Shown here piece after piece: positions 35,798 through 46,762 of a stretch of 64,000 nt of DNA. The DNA comes from Eonycteris spelaea (taxonomy: Eukaryota; Chordata; Mammalia; Chiroptera; Pteropodidae): assembly GCA_003508835.1 (NCBI GenBank), contig PUFA01000003.1, positions 21,895,501-21,959,500 of the forward strand, given 5' to 3'. Under the pieces are notes generated by a model. That model had not been told where the DNA came from and ran no database searches. It saw only the letters and a program-made list of their open reading frames with translations. The first letter of the stretch is position 1; each line of letters begins with the position of its first letter. The translations under genes were made by a program, and so were the position numbers.

Positions 35798-36125
35798 CTA
35801 CGGATTGGCAACCTTGTTCTTAAAGGGCCACAGAGTAAATATTTGAGGTTTCATGTGCCTGCAGTCTTGGCAACAGCTGCTCAACTCAGCTATTGTAGCA
35901 TGAAAGCGGCCAGACAGCATGCAAAGGAATGGATGTGGCTCTGTTTCAATAAGATCTTATTTATAGGCCCTCAAATTTGGATTCGATATAATTTTTTTTA
36001 CACGTTACAAATTTTTTTTTTTTTTGATTCTGGTCCAACCATTTCAAAATGCAAAAGACATTCTTAGCCACACAAAAACAGGCAGTGGGCTAGATTTTGG
36101 CCACAAGCTATAATTTGCTGACCTG
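35798..36125. mobile_element. MER58-like hAT-Charlie element, complete
   Basis: It opens ACGGATTGGCAACC...TAAAGGGCCACAGAGTAAATATTTGAGG, continues TTGTAGCATGAAAGCGGCC, GGATGTGGCTCTGTTTCAATAAGATCTTATTTATA, TTTTTGATTCTGG...CATTTCAAAATGCAAAAGACATTCTTAGCC, and closes CAAAAACAGGCAGTGGGCTAGATTTTGGCCACAAGCTATAATTTGCTGACCTG. Start and end are roughly inverted complements, as expected of a MITE with terminal inverted repeats. It carries no transposase. Confidence 0.93.
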
Positions 36126-36578
36126 AATTTACACTGTCAAATAGTTGGCTTTCTTCTTCGTGTTCATTTGGTTTGATTTTAAACCCTTTGGTTTGATTTT
36201 GTCCCCTTTTGATAGTGATTTAGGAATCACTAAAGTGATTAGTATAAATATCAGGGAACTGTTGTAGTATGTTTAATCTATGGCATTATGGTTTGGGGGG
36301 GCGTTAATTCTCACTTTTATTCATTCCACTCATAATCCTCCAATGAGCCCTTCCTGACAGCCATGTCTAGTATCAACCACTGTAAAATTTTGCTGGTTTC
36401 AGCTCACAGTATGCATCTCCCTTGCATGTGATTTTCCCCTGATAGCCGGAACAGAATTCCCTCCCTGCCGTCTTTCTCCTTAATAATTCTGGGGGATCTT
36501 CGAGGCCCTGTTCAGTTTTTACACCTCTTTGAAATCTTTATAACTATTCCATAGTGTACCGATAGAGACAACATATAG
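36126..36578. other. Unique non-coding DNA
   Basis: TTTGGTTTGATTTT is present twice (about 36167-36180 and 36187-36200), and TAGTGATT/AATCACTA (36213-36220, 36225-36232) forms a small perfect hairpin. A G7 run lies near 36295-36301. Confidence 0.5.
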
Positions 36579-36730
36579 TTAATACCTTATTACTTATAAG
36601 TAATAATACCTTATTACTTATAAGTAATAATACCTTATTACTTATAAGTAATAATACCTTATTACTTATATGACTTATTACTTATATTACTTTAATACCT
36701 TATTACTTATTACTTACTTATTACTTATGT
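36579..36730 (+). repeat. 24-bp minisatellite with palindromic core
   Basis: The unit TTACTTATAAGTAATAATACCTTA repeats three to four times with no mismatch, then degenerates into TTACTTAT-based fragments up to about 36728. Each intact unit contains the perfect 14-bp palindrome TTACTTATAAGTAA, so single strands could fold into serial hairpins. There are no unique spacers, which excludes a CRISPR array. Confidence 0.96.
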
Positions 36731-36959
36731 ACTGTCACACATTTTAGTTCTCTAAGGGCAGATCGATCCCTTCATTAATACCTTGGTGAATTTTCCAGTC
36801 ACCCCTTGGTACAAAGCATATGTCTGAGCATATACTGGTGAGTCATATCTCCCAATTGGCTGAATAGAGGTTGCCCTATTCCAAAACTTCCAACTAATCC
36901 CTCTTGTCAGTTTTCTTATGTTGAGTGTCTTCTATTTGCTTTTCAGAAGAATTGTGGAA
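36731..36959. other. Unique non-coding DNA
   Basis: No named feature. Confidence 0.4.
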
Positions 36960-37195
36960 AATAGCATAGTACAGTAGAAAGACAATAAATGTGCCTGTTA
37001 TTCAGACCTATATTAGAATTCTAGTTCTGGTGCTTACTGTTTGACTTTAGGAAAGTTAGGTAGAATCTTTAATCTTCTCATTTGTAAAACAAGGATAGTC
37101 ATTTCTACCTTATAAGTCCTTCAGATAATTAGAGCTAAATTATATAGTGTGCTGGTATATTATAGGCACTCCTGAATGGGAATTATTAGCTTACT
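36960..37195 (+). mobile_element. MIR SINE, near full length
   Basis: AGCATAGTACAGTAGAAAGAC (head), TTCTAGTTCTGGTGCTTACTGTTTGACTTTAGGAAAGTTAGG, TCTTCTCATTTGTAAAACAAGGATAG and GTGTGCTGGTATATTATAGGCACTCCTGAATG match MIR in order. Confidence 0.92.
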
Positions 37196-37379
37196 TCCAT
37201 ATGTTGTTTGGTAGTATGGATATATAAAATATATAAATGATCATATATGTTATTTGGAGAAAAATTCAAGAGTTAAGTGGATAATTTCTTAGAGTAGAGC
37301 AGAAAACAAATAAGACGCCTTGGGTTTTTTTTTTTTTAAATCATTAAATGCTTTTTCCCTATGAGATTTCATTCTTTCT
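37196..37379. other. Unique non-coding DNA
   Basis: A T12 tract lies near 37326-37337. Nothing else recognisable. Confidence 0.4.
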
Positions 37380-38200
37380 TGAGGCTTTCGGCCATACTTT
37401 CTGTATTAATGACTCTCAAATGTATGTGATTACTCAGACTTTCAATCCGGACTGATATACCAAATACATACTTAATATCTCTTCGGATATCTCACAATCA
37501 ACCTAGTGCATTCATTTTTACCCCAAATCTCCTCCTGCTCTATGGTTTTTAGCCCTTCAGATGGCACCGCCAGGCATCCAACTGTACACCCCATGAACCC
37601 AGGGATCTTTCTTGCCTCCTCCAACTCACTCACATCCTCTTCCTGAACATACCCAATTAATGATGAATTTCCAAGCATTTTATTTCTTAAATGAATTTTT
37701 CACCCTTTTCATTATCACCCTTATAAACTTGTCTACTTCACAACTTATTGTCTCCACTATGGCCAGAGTGGTTTTGATTTCTGTTTATTTTTAGCAAAAA
37801 CCTGGTCATGCTACTCTCTACTTAAAACCCTTTACTAAAGTGTCATGGCTTTTAGGATGCGGTCTAAATTCCTCAATTTGGCCTTAGAGACTCTACATGA
37901 TTGGGCCGCAGCTGCCTCCCTTACCAGCTTCTTCTCAGCCCATGTTCTCCCTCGATCTCTTGATTCTGGGCACACTGCTCTTATTTTCTTTCTTAAATGA
38001 ATAATGCTTCTTCAGGCTCTAGAGTTTTGGCCATTCTGTTACTTTTGCATCGCATGCCCAGCACGTGCTGCGTGTGTGTGATCTTGAGGAATGGCCTTTC
38101 TCTTAGAAACTGCCCCTCCCAAGTGTGTATCATCTTTTTAGACACTTTGCTTCTTTGCAGTCTCTTTGCAGCACCAGCCAGGGTGGTTAATGAGCCAATG
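37380..38200 (+). mobile_element. L2 LINE, about 0.8 kb
   Basis: The order of phrases follows the L2 3' part: CCAGGGATCTTTCTTGCCTCCTCC, CTCCACTATGGCCAGAGTGGTTTTG, AACCTGGTCATGCTACTCTCTACTTAAAACCCTTTACTAAAGTGTCATGGCTTTTAGGATGCGGTCTAAATTCCTC, GGCCTTAGAGACTCTACATGATTGGGCC. It lacks an open frame; frames at 37612-37794 and 37997-38224 are chance. The L2 3' terminus is not reached. Confidence 0.92.
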
Positions 38201-38739
38201 ACTGGCCAATACCACTGTTGCTGAGAAACTAAAAATTATTAGGCATGTAGCACAGTATATTGTTTTAGGGTGTTTCCCATTGAATTCCTCAATGTGCATC
38301 ATTCATTCTGCATATACAGGGTATGAAACAAGCAGGTCCATATCAGTCAAGTGTGTTGAATGATGGAAGCTGTTCTTCTTTCCTCTCTCTTTCCAGTCTT
38401 ACACACGAGATGGACACATTGTTGGTCATCATATTTCTCGAAAGCCTCCTCTAGGAAATGTCAGTAATAAGAATGCTTCATTTGTATGGTTTTTAAAATT
38501 GTTTTCACAAAATATATCTCAAGGGATGATCCCAACCAAATTTTGATGTATATACGGTAAGGGTTTGTGTTTTTTTTAAATTTTATTTAAAAACTGTAAG
38601 GTGTCCTCATAGAGTTGGTATCTAATTGATACCACATTAGGAGCCAGGTAGCCTGAGAGCTAGTCTGACACTTTTCTACTTATATCACTTGAACTCCTCA
38701 CTCTTTCTTCTCTGTTTCCTGAAAACCCATGAGTTTCCT
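38201..38739. other. Unique non-coding DNA
   Basis: No repeat family or exon recognised. Confidence 0.4.
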
Positions 38740-39130
38740 TAATTAAATCAGTGAACTGTATTGTCACATTCAGGAGGAGGAGTGTCAGCGAAGAGCAAAA
38801 CAAAATGACACACCTTGGCTCCTACACTGGCGACTTTATGTCCAACCCCAGGAAGCCTAGTTCATCATTTTGTTGCTTCCAGAGGACATGGAATCATCAT
38901 CCTAATTAGAACAGAAATGTTGGGAAGTGCGCCGGTGTTTGTGCCAGGAGGTTAAGCTCAAAGCAGATGGATTCCAGACTTCCAGAATAGATTATACAGT
39001 ACCAACACTTTCCAAATTGGTTTCCCTTGCTTCTCTGCCAGCCTTTTGGAATCAGCCTGTAAAATTTTAGCAACCCTTGCTCCTATCACTGACTGGCAGA
39101 GTTCCTGTTTGTGGAGTAAATTCCCTATGT
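38740..39130. promoter_or_regulatory. Candidate conserved non-coding block
   Basis: Repeat-free and compositionally balanced, with AATTAAATCAGTG, TTTTATGTCC, TCATCATCCTAATTAGAAC (a palindromic TAATTA homeodomain core) and a CpG-containing GTGCGCCGGTG. It stands out against AT-rich flanks. Regulatory identity is inference. Confidence 0.28.
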
Positions 39131-41339
39131 GTTTAAGAAATATAATTAATGTTAGTACTAAAAATAAAATGATAACTCAATTGCTGTGGACAAACTGTAC
39201 TATAGTATGAGTTACTGACATTACAGGTTTCTTTTGAAGGAGACCTAATCACACATGGCCTTCAATCACAACTGTTAGATATACCTTCCAAAACAGATGG
39301 GTGTCATTCTACAGAGTTCTCTAAGGAAGGAGATTGAATAACATTCATCAGCAGCCTGCTTTTATGAGAGTACAGAAAGGGACACCTAGTAACCCAGTCT
39401 TTTCATTTGCACCTAAAAATAGTGAGAAGTCGCTTCTGAGGTTGACAGCTATGCCAGCAATTTGTCTAAGATATACATTTTGACATTTACCTTGAGGATA
39501 ATACCTCAGCCTTGCATTCCTTACAAACATGAAGTCGTGTCTCTCCCCCCACCCCTTTTTTTTTCTCTTTAAATATGTCAGGAAGGAAAAAAAAAAAGGT
39601 TTAAAAAGAAAACTGGCAAACATTTTCCCTGTCAACAATGAAAACAAGACCAGAAAGACAGTCCCATGGTGAATAATCTTAAACATAAAGCGTGCTATAC
39701 CTGAAGTCTCACATTTCAGCAGCGTGATGCTGTAAGTGTCTCTGTAATGTATCCTCAGCTGATGGTATGGGAGGACTATAAAACGTTTGAGAAACTAGCA
39801 ACTTAAAAACAAATATTGGGGTTTGTCATCTATAGTGGCAACTAAGAGGATGCTATTTGTGGGCAAAAAGCTCTCTTTCCCTGTTTTCATTCCATCTGTA
39901 ACTTGGCATTGAATGAAAAAGAGAGAAAAGAAAATCATTTTTTTCCTCTTTCATCAGAAAATGTCATGGAAATGTCAGAGTTCTTTCTCTGTGATCACGT
40001 CTTTCTTAAAAGCCGATAGCTGCAAATCATTGAAACACTAACTACATTGGAAAATATTAATTCCAAGTAAAAGCATCATTTCTAAGAGATGCGAGCTCTG
40101 AAGCTTCGGAAAGGTGCTTCTGAATGGCGTGTAACCTGGAACCACCGGAATTCTGTGCAGAATCCTTAAGTTCTGGTGGATTTATGTCAGTTACTGACAG
40201 ATTAATGCAACTCTCTCTTTCTGTCCTGCCCTCAGGTCACAGCCTTTGAGGTCTCCATTCATCCCTAAGCTTCTCTGCCATTGAAACACACTCCGTAATT
40301 CTCTTTTCCAGATGCAAAGTGGTGGGATGCCCCCTCTTGAAAATGACATTCACAGATAATAGGTGGAAAGAATGGGGCACCTTGAGAAACTGTTAAGATT
40401 AGAAAGACCGATAGTAAATGGAGGTTGAAAAAGCATTTGTCCCCTGGCTTTAGGCAGAACTAATCTCGTGTCATGCAAATCAATGTCTCCTCATGCTTTA
40501 AAGGTCCCCATGTCAGTGCCTTGATCATTTTGTATAACCCAGGGTCATATTAAGTTTGTTATTAGAAAGTCTCTCTTCAGTGATGATTCCCAAACTGTAA
40601 TATTACCAATTCATTTTCTAGTGGAAGGGGCTTTTTAAATTATCAAGCTAGTCTGAATACAATCAGAGGTGAGTTATCATAGAGTATTAAGGACACCCTG
40701 CAGCCCAATAACATTACTGAAAGATAGCAAAAGTGGGCAGGGCAAGGAGTGGGAATGGGGCGGAGAGAAACTTAGAACCATATGTAAGGTCCCATTTTTT
40801 TAAATTACTAAATATTTGATACATATCTATGGTATATTTTTCAAAGCTAAGAAACACATTGGTGCATTACTAATAAGAAAATTCCAGACTTTATTTGGAT
40901 TTTGCCATTTTCTTCTTCTTTTTTCTGTTTAGAGTTCAAACTATGATACATTTCATTTGTTCTGATGTCTTTGCTCTCTACCGGTCTGTGGCAGTTTCTC
41001 ATTCTTTTCCTTTTTTTATGACCTCGAGGGTACTGGCCAGGTATAAGATCTCACTTTTATTTACTGTACTGTCATATTTTAATACCTGGAAATGAATCAT
41101 AGCTGCTTACCTAAATGAGATTGTTTTTATACTTGAATGTGACCAGAAAGCCATGGATGGTAGAGATGCCATTAAGGGGAGATTGAGGGAGATGTAACAG
41201 AGCACATTAGAAGGCACTGTTTAGAGAAAAATAAAGCCTTTTTCAGCCTGTACCCTCATTGACTTAGCCCATTTGATTAACCAGTTCTATTTGCATTAGG
41301 GAAGGGAAAAAGAAATGATAGCTATCTCAAGTACTCAAA
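39131..41339. other. Unique non-coding DNA
   Basis: No transposon family recognised. The minus-strand 112-codon frame at 39348-39686 crosses a T-rich/A-rich stretch and has no domain. 40080-40220 is somewhat GC-richer (GCGAGCTC, CCACCGGAATTC) and repeat-free. Confidence 0.4.
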
Positions 41340-41925
41340 AACGAGCATTTAGTGCCTGTTAGGACCAGATACTAGGGGACATTCAGAAACAGCCCATCCT
41401 CAAGGAGTTGATAATCCAGTAGGTGACATAAAACACATATCAATCTAATTCAAAATATAAACAGATAAATTCTGAGACATTTGAGAAAAAAAGGTGTTAT
41501 TTGCCCTTGAAAGGGAGGAAAGAATTCAGGAAGTTAAAGATGATGAAAAAGTACTCTAGGTGGAAATCGCCTGTGGGTGGGATGCGATTCTAAGCATGGG
41601 AGCAAGAGAATTGGGCATATTTTTGAAGATGTGAAGGGTGCTGCAGAATAAGATGCATAAAGGTGATTTGTAAGAGAGACCAGAAAAGTAAATTGATTAG
41701 AGGTTGAATTAATGGCTCTAAATACCAGGCTGGGCTAATGGCTTTTTCACAGGCAGTGGGTTGGCCTTAACTGAATTAGACTAAGTGAATGTCATGGTCA
41801 GAGTTATGCCTCAGGAAGGTGAGTCTGGCAGGAAGGTGCTGTGTGGCTTAGAGAAAAAGATAAGAGGCCAAGAGGAGACATTAAGAAGGACCTCCAGAAA
41901 CGGAGAATGGTGAAGTTCAGGGCCC
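41340..41925 (-). mobile_element. L2 LINE fragment
   Basis: ACCAGATACTAGGGGACATTCAG, CCTCAAGGAGTTGATAATCCAGTAGGTGACATAAAAC, ACTCTAGGTGGAAATCG, GGTCAGAGTTATGCCTCAGGAAGGTGAGTCTGGCAGGAAGG follow L2 from its 3' end inward (reverse orientation). Ancient and out of frame. Confidence 0.85.
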
Positions 41926-42060
41926 TTATTCTTCATAGTCCTCATTTTCTCATTAATTGAGGAGATGACATTATCTGTAGAAGGTAGAAATGGGGGATAC
42001 GGAGTGCTCGAATAAGATAATACATGTTTAGCATAATGGCTATGAGCAGTTTGACAGGGG
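41926..42060 (+). mobile_element. Degenerate MIR fragment
   Basis: CCTCATTTTCTCATTAATTGAGGAGATGACATTATC and AATAAGATAATACATGTTTAGCATAATGGC resemble the MIR core and 3' half. Weak match. Confidence 0.5.
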
Positions 42061-42348
42061 CTTAGTCAATCAGAGGTTAAACATAAAAATTACTGAACCA
42101 CATTGAGAATCCATTTGAGGTAAAGACAAGTGGTATTTTAAGAGACCTGGTCAGAGGAGTTTGTGACTCAACTGTCCTTTGAATTTATGGTTCCTCAGGT
42201 GAACCTTGGCTCACTTTCCCCTATGCACCTTGGAAGTCACTTTTTAGACCCTCCTCTCCTGCTAATCAAGGTTGGAAGGGGAAAGGGAGTGGGGTGCTTG
42301 CTTGTTTTTTACTGTCTTGTCTTTGCTTTCTAAACCTGCTTTTGTTTC
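42061..42348. other. Unique non-coding DNA
   Basis: No named feature. Confidence 0.4.
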
Positions 42349-42372
42349 GTGTGTGTGTGTGTGTGTGTGTGT
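42349..42372 (+). repeat. (GT)n microsatellite
   Basis: Twelve GT units followed by ACATATACAAACATACACATA. Short and possibly polymorphic. Confidence 0.95.
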
Positions 42373-42859
42373 ACATATACAAACATACACATAACTGAGA
42401 AATGAGTTAATATTCCCTAAAAATTTTTTAAAAATAACAAACATAAATAGTTCTGCAGTTTGTTAATGAAGCTTGAAGGACAGTTTCTTTTGCTTACTAT
42501 TTGAAGTAGTTTCTGATCCTAGAATTTAATGGATTTGGTCTTGAAAAGCTGACTGCCAAATCAAGCAACTTCTCATTCGTTTGATCAACTTACATATAGC
42601 CTAAGGCCTGGCTCAAAGGTATGACAAAATACCTAATATGAGAAATTTAGTTTTATGACAGTAAATCTGAGCAGGATATTAGACAAGGAATTACAGAAAA
42701 GTATATCCAATATCTGTGTTAAATATAAAATTGCACAAATATTTTACGTTAGAGATTTCTTACTCATTAAAATAGTAAGCTTGCTCTTACTCTACATCGT
42801 TAAGCCTATATTATCACTGACCTGATTCCTAGTAGAAGGAATAGATAAAGTTACTCACA
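42373..42859. other. Unique non-coding DNA
   Basis: AT-rich, no named feature. Confidence 0.4.
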
Positions 42860-44270
42860 GGATCTTAGAAACTGCAATGGAAGCAACTCTACAAACCACT
42901 GAGTCCAACCTCCTGACAAATCAACAATGGCAAAAATGTTTTTAATCATAGTCACAGCTTTCATGATTATACATGAGTAATAAACTAGTTGTTTCATGTA
43001 ACCCCTTCTCTGGTTGGAGACTCTAATCTATAGAAACGTCTTTGTTATATTTAACCAAAAAATGCCCCTGTCTAACTTCAACCTATCTGTCTCAAGCTCT
43101 CTTTTGGCTTTGTACAAGTAAACTTAATACTCATCACCAAAGCTCCTTATCAAATATTATAAAAAGCTCTTATTCATTTACTGAGTTACCTATGCAAACT
43201 AAATGATACCATTTCCTTCAGCCATTTCTCAAACAATATAGCTTTGTTATTATCACTATCCTTGTCATCTTTCTTGGAACAATCTTTAATCTTTCAGGTT
43301 CCATATAAGAATTCAGTTCTCAGCAATGATGTAATTCTTCGGCTGTGTTCTAATATCTTTTATCCTCTAGGTTGTGTTTTATTAATATCAGATATTGCTT
43401 TATTTTCTTCTCAGAAGCCCCCTAAGACTGTTAATTCAGACAGAACTTTTGGGTGACAAATCCCCTAGATAGCTTTCATATCAACCACTGTCAAAACAAG
43501 ATTCTCTTGCTTATGTTTATCCAACTGTTTTTCTTTCTTTGCTCTAAAAGCAAGTCTTTCCATTTATCTCTGCTACATTTCATCTTTTTTGTCCATTGTT
43601 TTAATCGATGGGCAGATATTCTTGACAATTTTGTTTTGTATGAATATGTACGACCGTTTGGGAATGTGTTACCAAACTCGACATTCCATGCTAGATATGC
43701 TAGAGATGGTAGAGATCATCCCAGATTTTTTTTTTCTTTCTACTAATTCAACTACGCTTTTTGTAAAAATATGAACCTTGAGTCCAGCCAAGGACAGAGC
43801 TCTGTATCACTCAACTAGCAACTGTTTCTGCATTTCTTTTCTCTTCAGTCAGTGGTAATGTTTGGAGCTCACAGTATTTGAAACATTTCCCCTTGAGTAT
43901 TGGCGATTTCATTAATCATATTCTTTGGATACAGTTGTTCAGCTTATGAGTTCAACTAACTATACTTTCATTTCACCAATATTAGGCTATAAGACATTGT
44001 CAAAGGCCTTTCAGAAATCAAAATTCAGAAGCGAAGATTTGTGTCTCATTAAAATTTCCCTGATCTAGTCTTTCATAAATTCTTATCCTTGTTAAGAATA
44101 AGGAATCTGTGTCATAAAAACCAGAAATAGCACATGGATCAATTTTCTCCACACAAAATACAGACCCACTGTCACACCCCTCTCTGATAATAACTTCTGT
44201 CTCTGAAAAATCAATTACCTCTCAGTGAGAACCAGCATAGGTTCCAGTCATAAGTAATGCCTAGGACTTG
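42860..44270 (+). mobile_element. L3/CR1-type LINE fossil, about 1.4 kb
   Basis: ACCACTGAGTCCAACCTCCTGAC near the start, TGGTTGGAGACTCTAATCTATAGAAACG, AGGACAGAGCTCTGTATCACTC, ACATTGTCAAAGGCCTTTCAGAAATC, AAATTTCCCTGATCTAGTC and GAATAAGGAATCTGTGTCAT match, in order, the CR1/L3 family (compare GGACAGGGCCAAGTACTGAGCCC and ACTTTGTCAAAGGCTTTACCAAAGTC). It is highly diverged, with no open reverse-transcriptase frame. It is one of the oldest and longest repeats in the window. Whether it is a single insertion is uncertain. Confidence 0.65.
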
Positions 44271-44394
44271 ATTATTAAAACTCCCACTACGGTGCTCGAA
44301 GAAAGGACACCAGAAACTAGAATGCTTAGATTAAATGGCTACTTATCACTAGAATTGTAGAAGTACCTGGAAGGGCCAAAGAGCCTTTCCCCAC

Positions 44395-44398
<4 letters not shown>
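44271..44398. other. Short unique stretch
   Basis: Lies between the L3 fossil and the GT microsatellite, nothing recognised. Confidence 0.4.

Positions 44399-44446
<48 letters not shown>
44399..44446 (+). repeat. (GT)24 microsatellite
   Basis: About 24 perfect GT units. Alternating purine-pyrimidine of this length can adopt Z-DNA and is usually polymorphic. Confidence 0.98.
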
Positions 44447-44450
<4 letters not shown>

Positions 44451-45639
44451 AGAGATTCCCATTGTTTTCAGATTTGCTAGTCAGCTAAATGGTTAAGGCA
44501 GATTGAAAAATTATTTCCCAATTCCTTTTAGTTCTCTTTTGGAAAAGCCCTGATTTGGGAGACTGAATTTACACCTGGCTCTTGTCTAATTTTGGATGAA
44601 TTCTCCACCTCTCAAGCATTTACTTATCTGTGAAGTATGTTGGTTGCATAGTTATGACTATAGCTTCCAAGTCCAGCTTTCTGTTTATCACTTGGGGGGA
44701 GGGGAGAGGAAAGCTATAGTAACTAGAAAGTTTGACTTGAAATTCTTAGTATCGCTGCAGAGCATAGCTTATTAGGGATCCTGAGACGCTGGCTTAATAG
44801 CTACCAAAAGATGTTGATGTCTTGACTATGTTTAAATTAACCCATCTTCAACGAGTCCTATAATATTACTGCTTAGTTAAATCTCTCCATAAGCCTATTT
44901 AAAGTTAGCTACAAGATAGCCGGCACAGTTCTTTGGTGAAGAGAATTTCCTTCTCAAAAATTTTGTACCTAGTGTGATTTGGCTCTCATTTTAGTTTTAA
45001 CTTTAGGTTTTTTTATATATATATATATGAACATTTTGGATTTTTCTTTAGCTATTGTAACTTATATTAGGGTCATATTCAATTTTTTACCAGCCACTTT
45101 TTTCAGTGTTTTCCCTGTCTTAAGTAGATTATTTGGTTAAAAATAAATAGCTATATTATATAACCTCAGTGTGTACGAAATGAATGAGTCATCATTTGTT
45201 ATAAGGTACTACACGGAAAATGTTCTAGTCAAGAACTAATTCAGACATGGGGTTTACATTGGCCTCTGCATTTATACTGAAGGACAATGACTTATTTTAA
45301 ATCTCAAAGTAAGCTTTTTTAACAAGGGTCACTTTCCCTAGAACTATTTATTGCTTCTCTCTCCTGGCTCTTTGCATCCAAGCATGGGTCAGAAGCAAGC
45401 TGGGTGAAGGGGTGGAGAACAACCATTCTGGATCAAGACTGCATTGCAAACCTCCAGGACTGCTGTGACTGTGGATGAAATTTATAGAGCATGGCTGGTG
45501 GCTGCTGGAGGTACTTTCTCACTAAGTGTTAACTCTTAATACTGTTGCTTGTTTTTGTTGCTCTTTCACTTTGGTTAATATGTTTAGACGCTACTGGGGT
45601 CCAAATGCAGTAAATCTGGCAAACTGAATGAATCGACTT
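44447..45639. other. Unique non-coding DNA
   Basis: A (TA)n patch is at 45015-45028. No repeat family or exon recognised. AGCAATAAATAG on the minus strand near 45340-45352 contains an AATAAA hexamer, which could be a polyadenylation signal if the CpG-dense segment above it were ever transcribed. Confidence 0.4.
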
Positions 45640-46345
45640 CCCTCTAATAGGATTGTCCTGCCGAAATGGACATTGCCACACCGCACTGTGAGATGCTTAA
45701 CACACACAGCTGCCATAACTGTACTGGTGAGAAACGTGAGTGTGAAAAGGGACGTGAACTTGTCTCTGAAGGCTGTGAAATGAGGAAGGCCGCAGAGTCC
45801 CGAGTCTCAGGAGGGCTCGCGAGATGAGAATCAGTGAGGAGGTTCCCGCCTTTGTCCTTTGCCTCCTTCCACTTACTCGTTGTGCCGCACTCTGTTCTAC
45901 CCCACGCTGACAACCGTGCTCCGACGTGGCGTCTGGGTGCAGGGTCTGGCGGAGCCGTTGAGTAATTGCGAAGGGGAGTGCGTTTTTGCGTGAAGGAAGT
46001 CATACCGACCAGCCGACCACCGTGGAGGGACCAAGGGTGTTTGCCGTGACACGCAACGTTCTGTTTCTTAGGTCTCTAGGTTCCACGTGGCAATTGATTC
46101 CTTCTGGACACAATTCAGAGTGTGAACTTAGACGTTTGCAGTCTCTTTGCTTTTGACCAGTGTCTCGGAGCTGATGATTATGATTCTCAAAGCTTTCTCC
46201 CACCTTTCTTTTAAAGAGATACTCATGCTTCATGTCACGTGCCAGAATTACTTGCATCGCCATAAAGGCGAAAAAGAGCCCAACCGCAGCAATACCCAAA
46301 CCCAATCCCAAACTTCTTCCTTTTGACTTAGAGTGAAATATGCTT
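45640..46345 (-). other. CpG-dense segment with two overlapping open frames
   Basis: This 0.7-kb stretch contains some 30 or more CpGs, far above its flanks. On the minus strand an open frame runs from just after a stop at 46345-46347 to 46000 (about 115 codons); its first ATG is at 46263. It encodes a hydrophobic stretch LGLGLGIAAVGLFFAFMAMQ, resembling one membrane segment, then a charged tail. A second frame, 119 codons at 46003-45644, overlaps its stop by ATGA. I recognise neither protein. Options are a retrocopy of an unknown mRNA, part of an exon, an orphan CpG island, or a GC-rich LTR. No poly(A) tail or splice sites prove any of these. Confidence 0.4.
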
Positions 46346-46413
46346 TATTTAGTATGGATCTACCTTCCAAATCAAATCAAATTCTGTTATTCTGAGCTAA
46401 TAATAAAAAGCCA
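46346..46413. other. Short AT-rich unique stretch
   Basis: TATTTAG and AATCAAATCAAATTC repeats only. Confidence 0.4.
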
Positions 46414-46520
46414 TTTGCGCCGAGAGAGAGAGGGAGAGGGGGAGAGAATGAAGCGGGGAGGGGTAGCAAGGGAGAGAGAGATTAAAAATAGGTTAAGCAG
46501 CAAGAAGAAAGAGGCCAGAA
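46414..46520 (+). repeat. Purine-rich (GA) low-complexity tract
   Basis: Almost entirely G and A (GAGAGAGAGGGAGAGGGGGAGAG, GAAGCGGGGAGGGG, GGGAGAGAGAGATT, AAGAAGAAAGAGG) with few pyrimidine interruptions. It directly adjoins the CpG-dense segment, on the upstream side of its minus-strand frame. Confidence 0.9.
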
Positions 46521-46762
46521 ATTAGGCACAAGAAGAGAGAGGCACATATGGAATGCAAAATTTATCTTCAATTAAAAATCTATAATCAAGGATTCACAAT
46601 AATACTTTTCAATTTACTTTCTATCACCATTTTGAGTTATTTCTTATTTTTACTTGCTGAAGACCATGAGTTCTCCACAGGCATGGACAAGATCCTGATA
46701 AGATCTATTCAAACATAGATATTTAGCAGCTGAGAGGAAATAAAAGATTCTTTAGAAGAGTA
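46521..46762. other. Unique non-coding DNA
   Basis: AT-rich, nothing recognised. Confidence 0.4.

Noticed and set aside
36579..36730. Possible CRISPR-like array of 24-bp repeats
   Set aside because: Repeats are directly adjacent without unique spacers, and the surrounding DNA is mammalian.
37472..38224. Several frames in pyrimidine-rich DNA
   Set aside because: All lie in an L2 element and do not match its ORF order.
42262..42444. Frame with a Thr-His alternation
   Set aside because: It is a translation of the (GT)n microsatellite in antisense.
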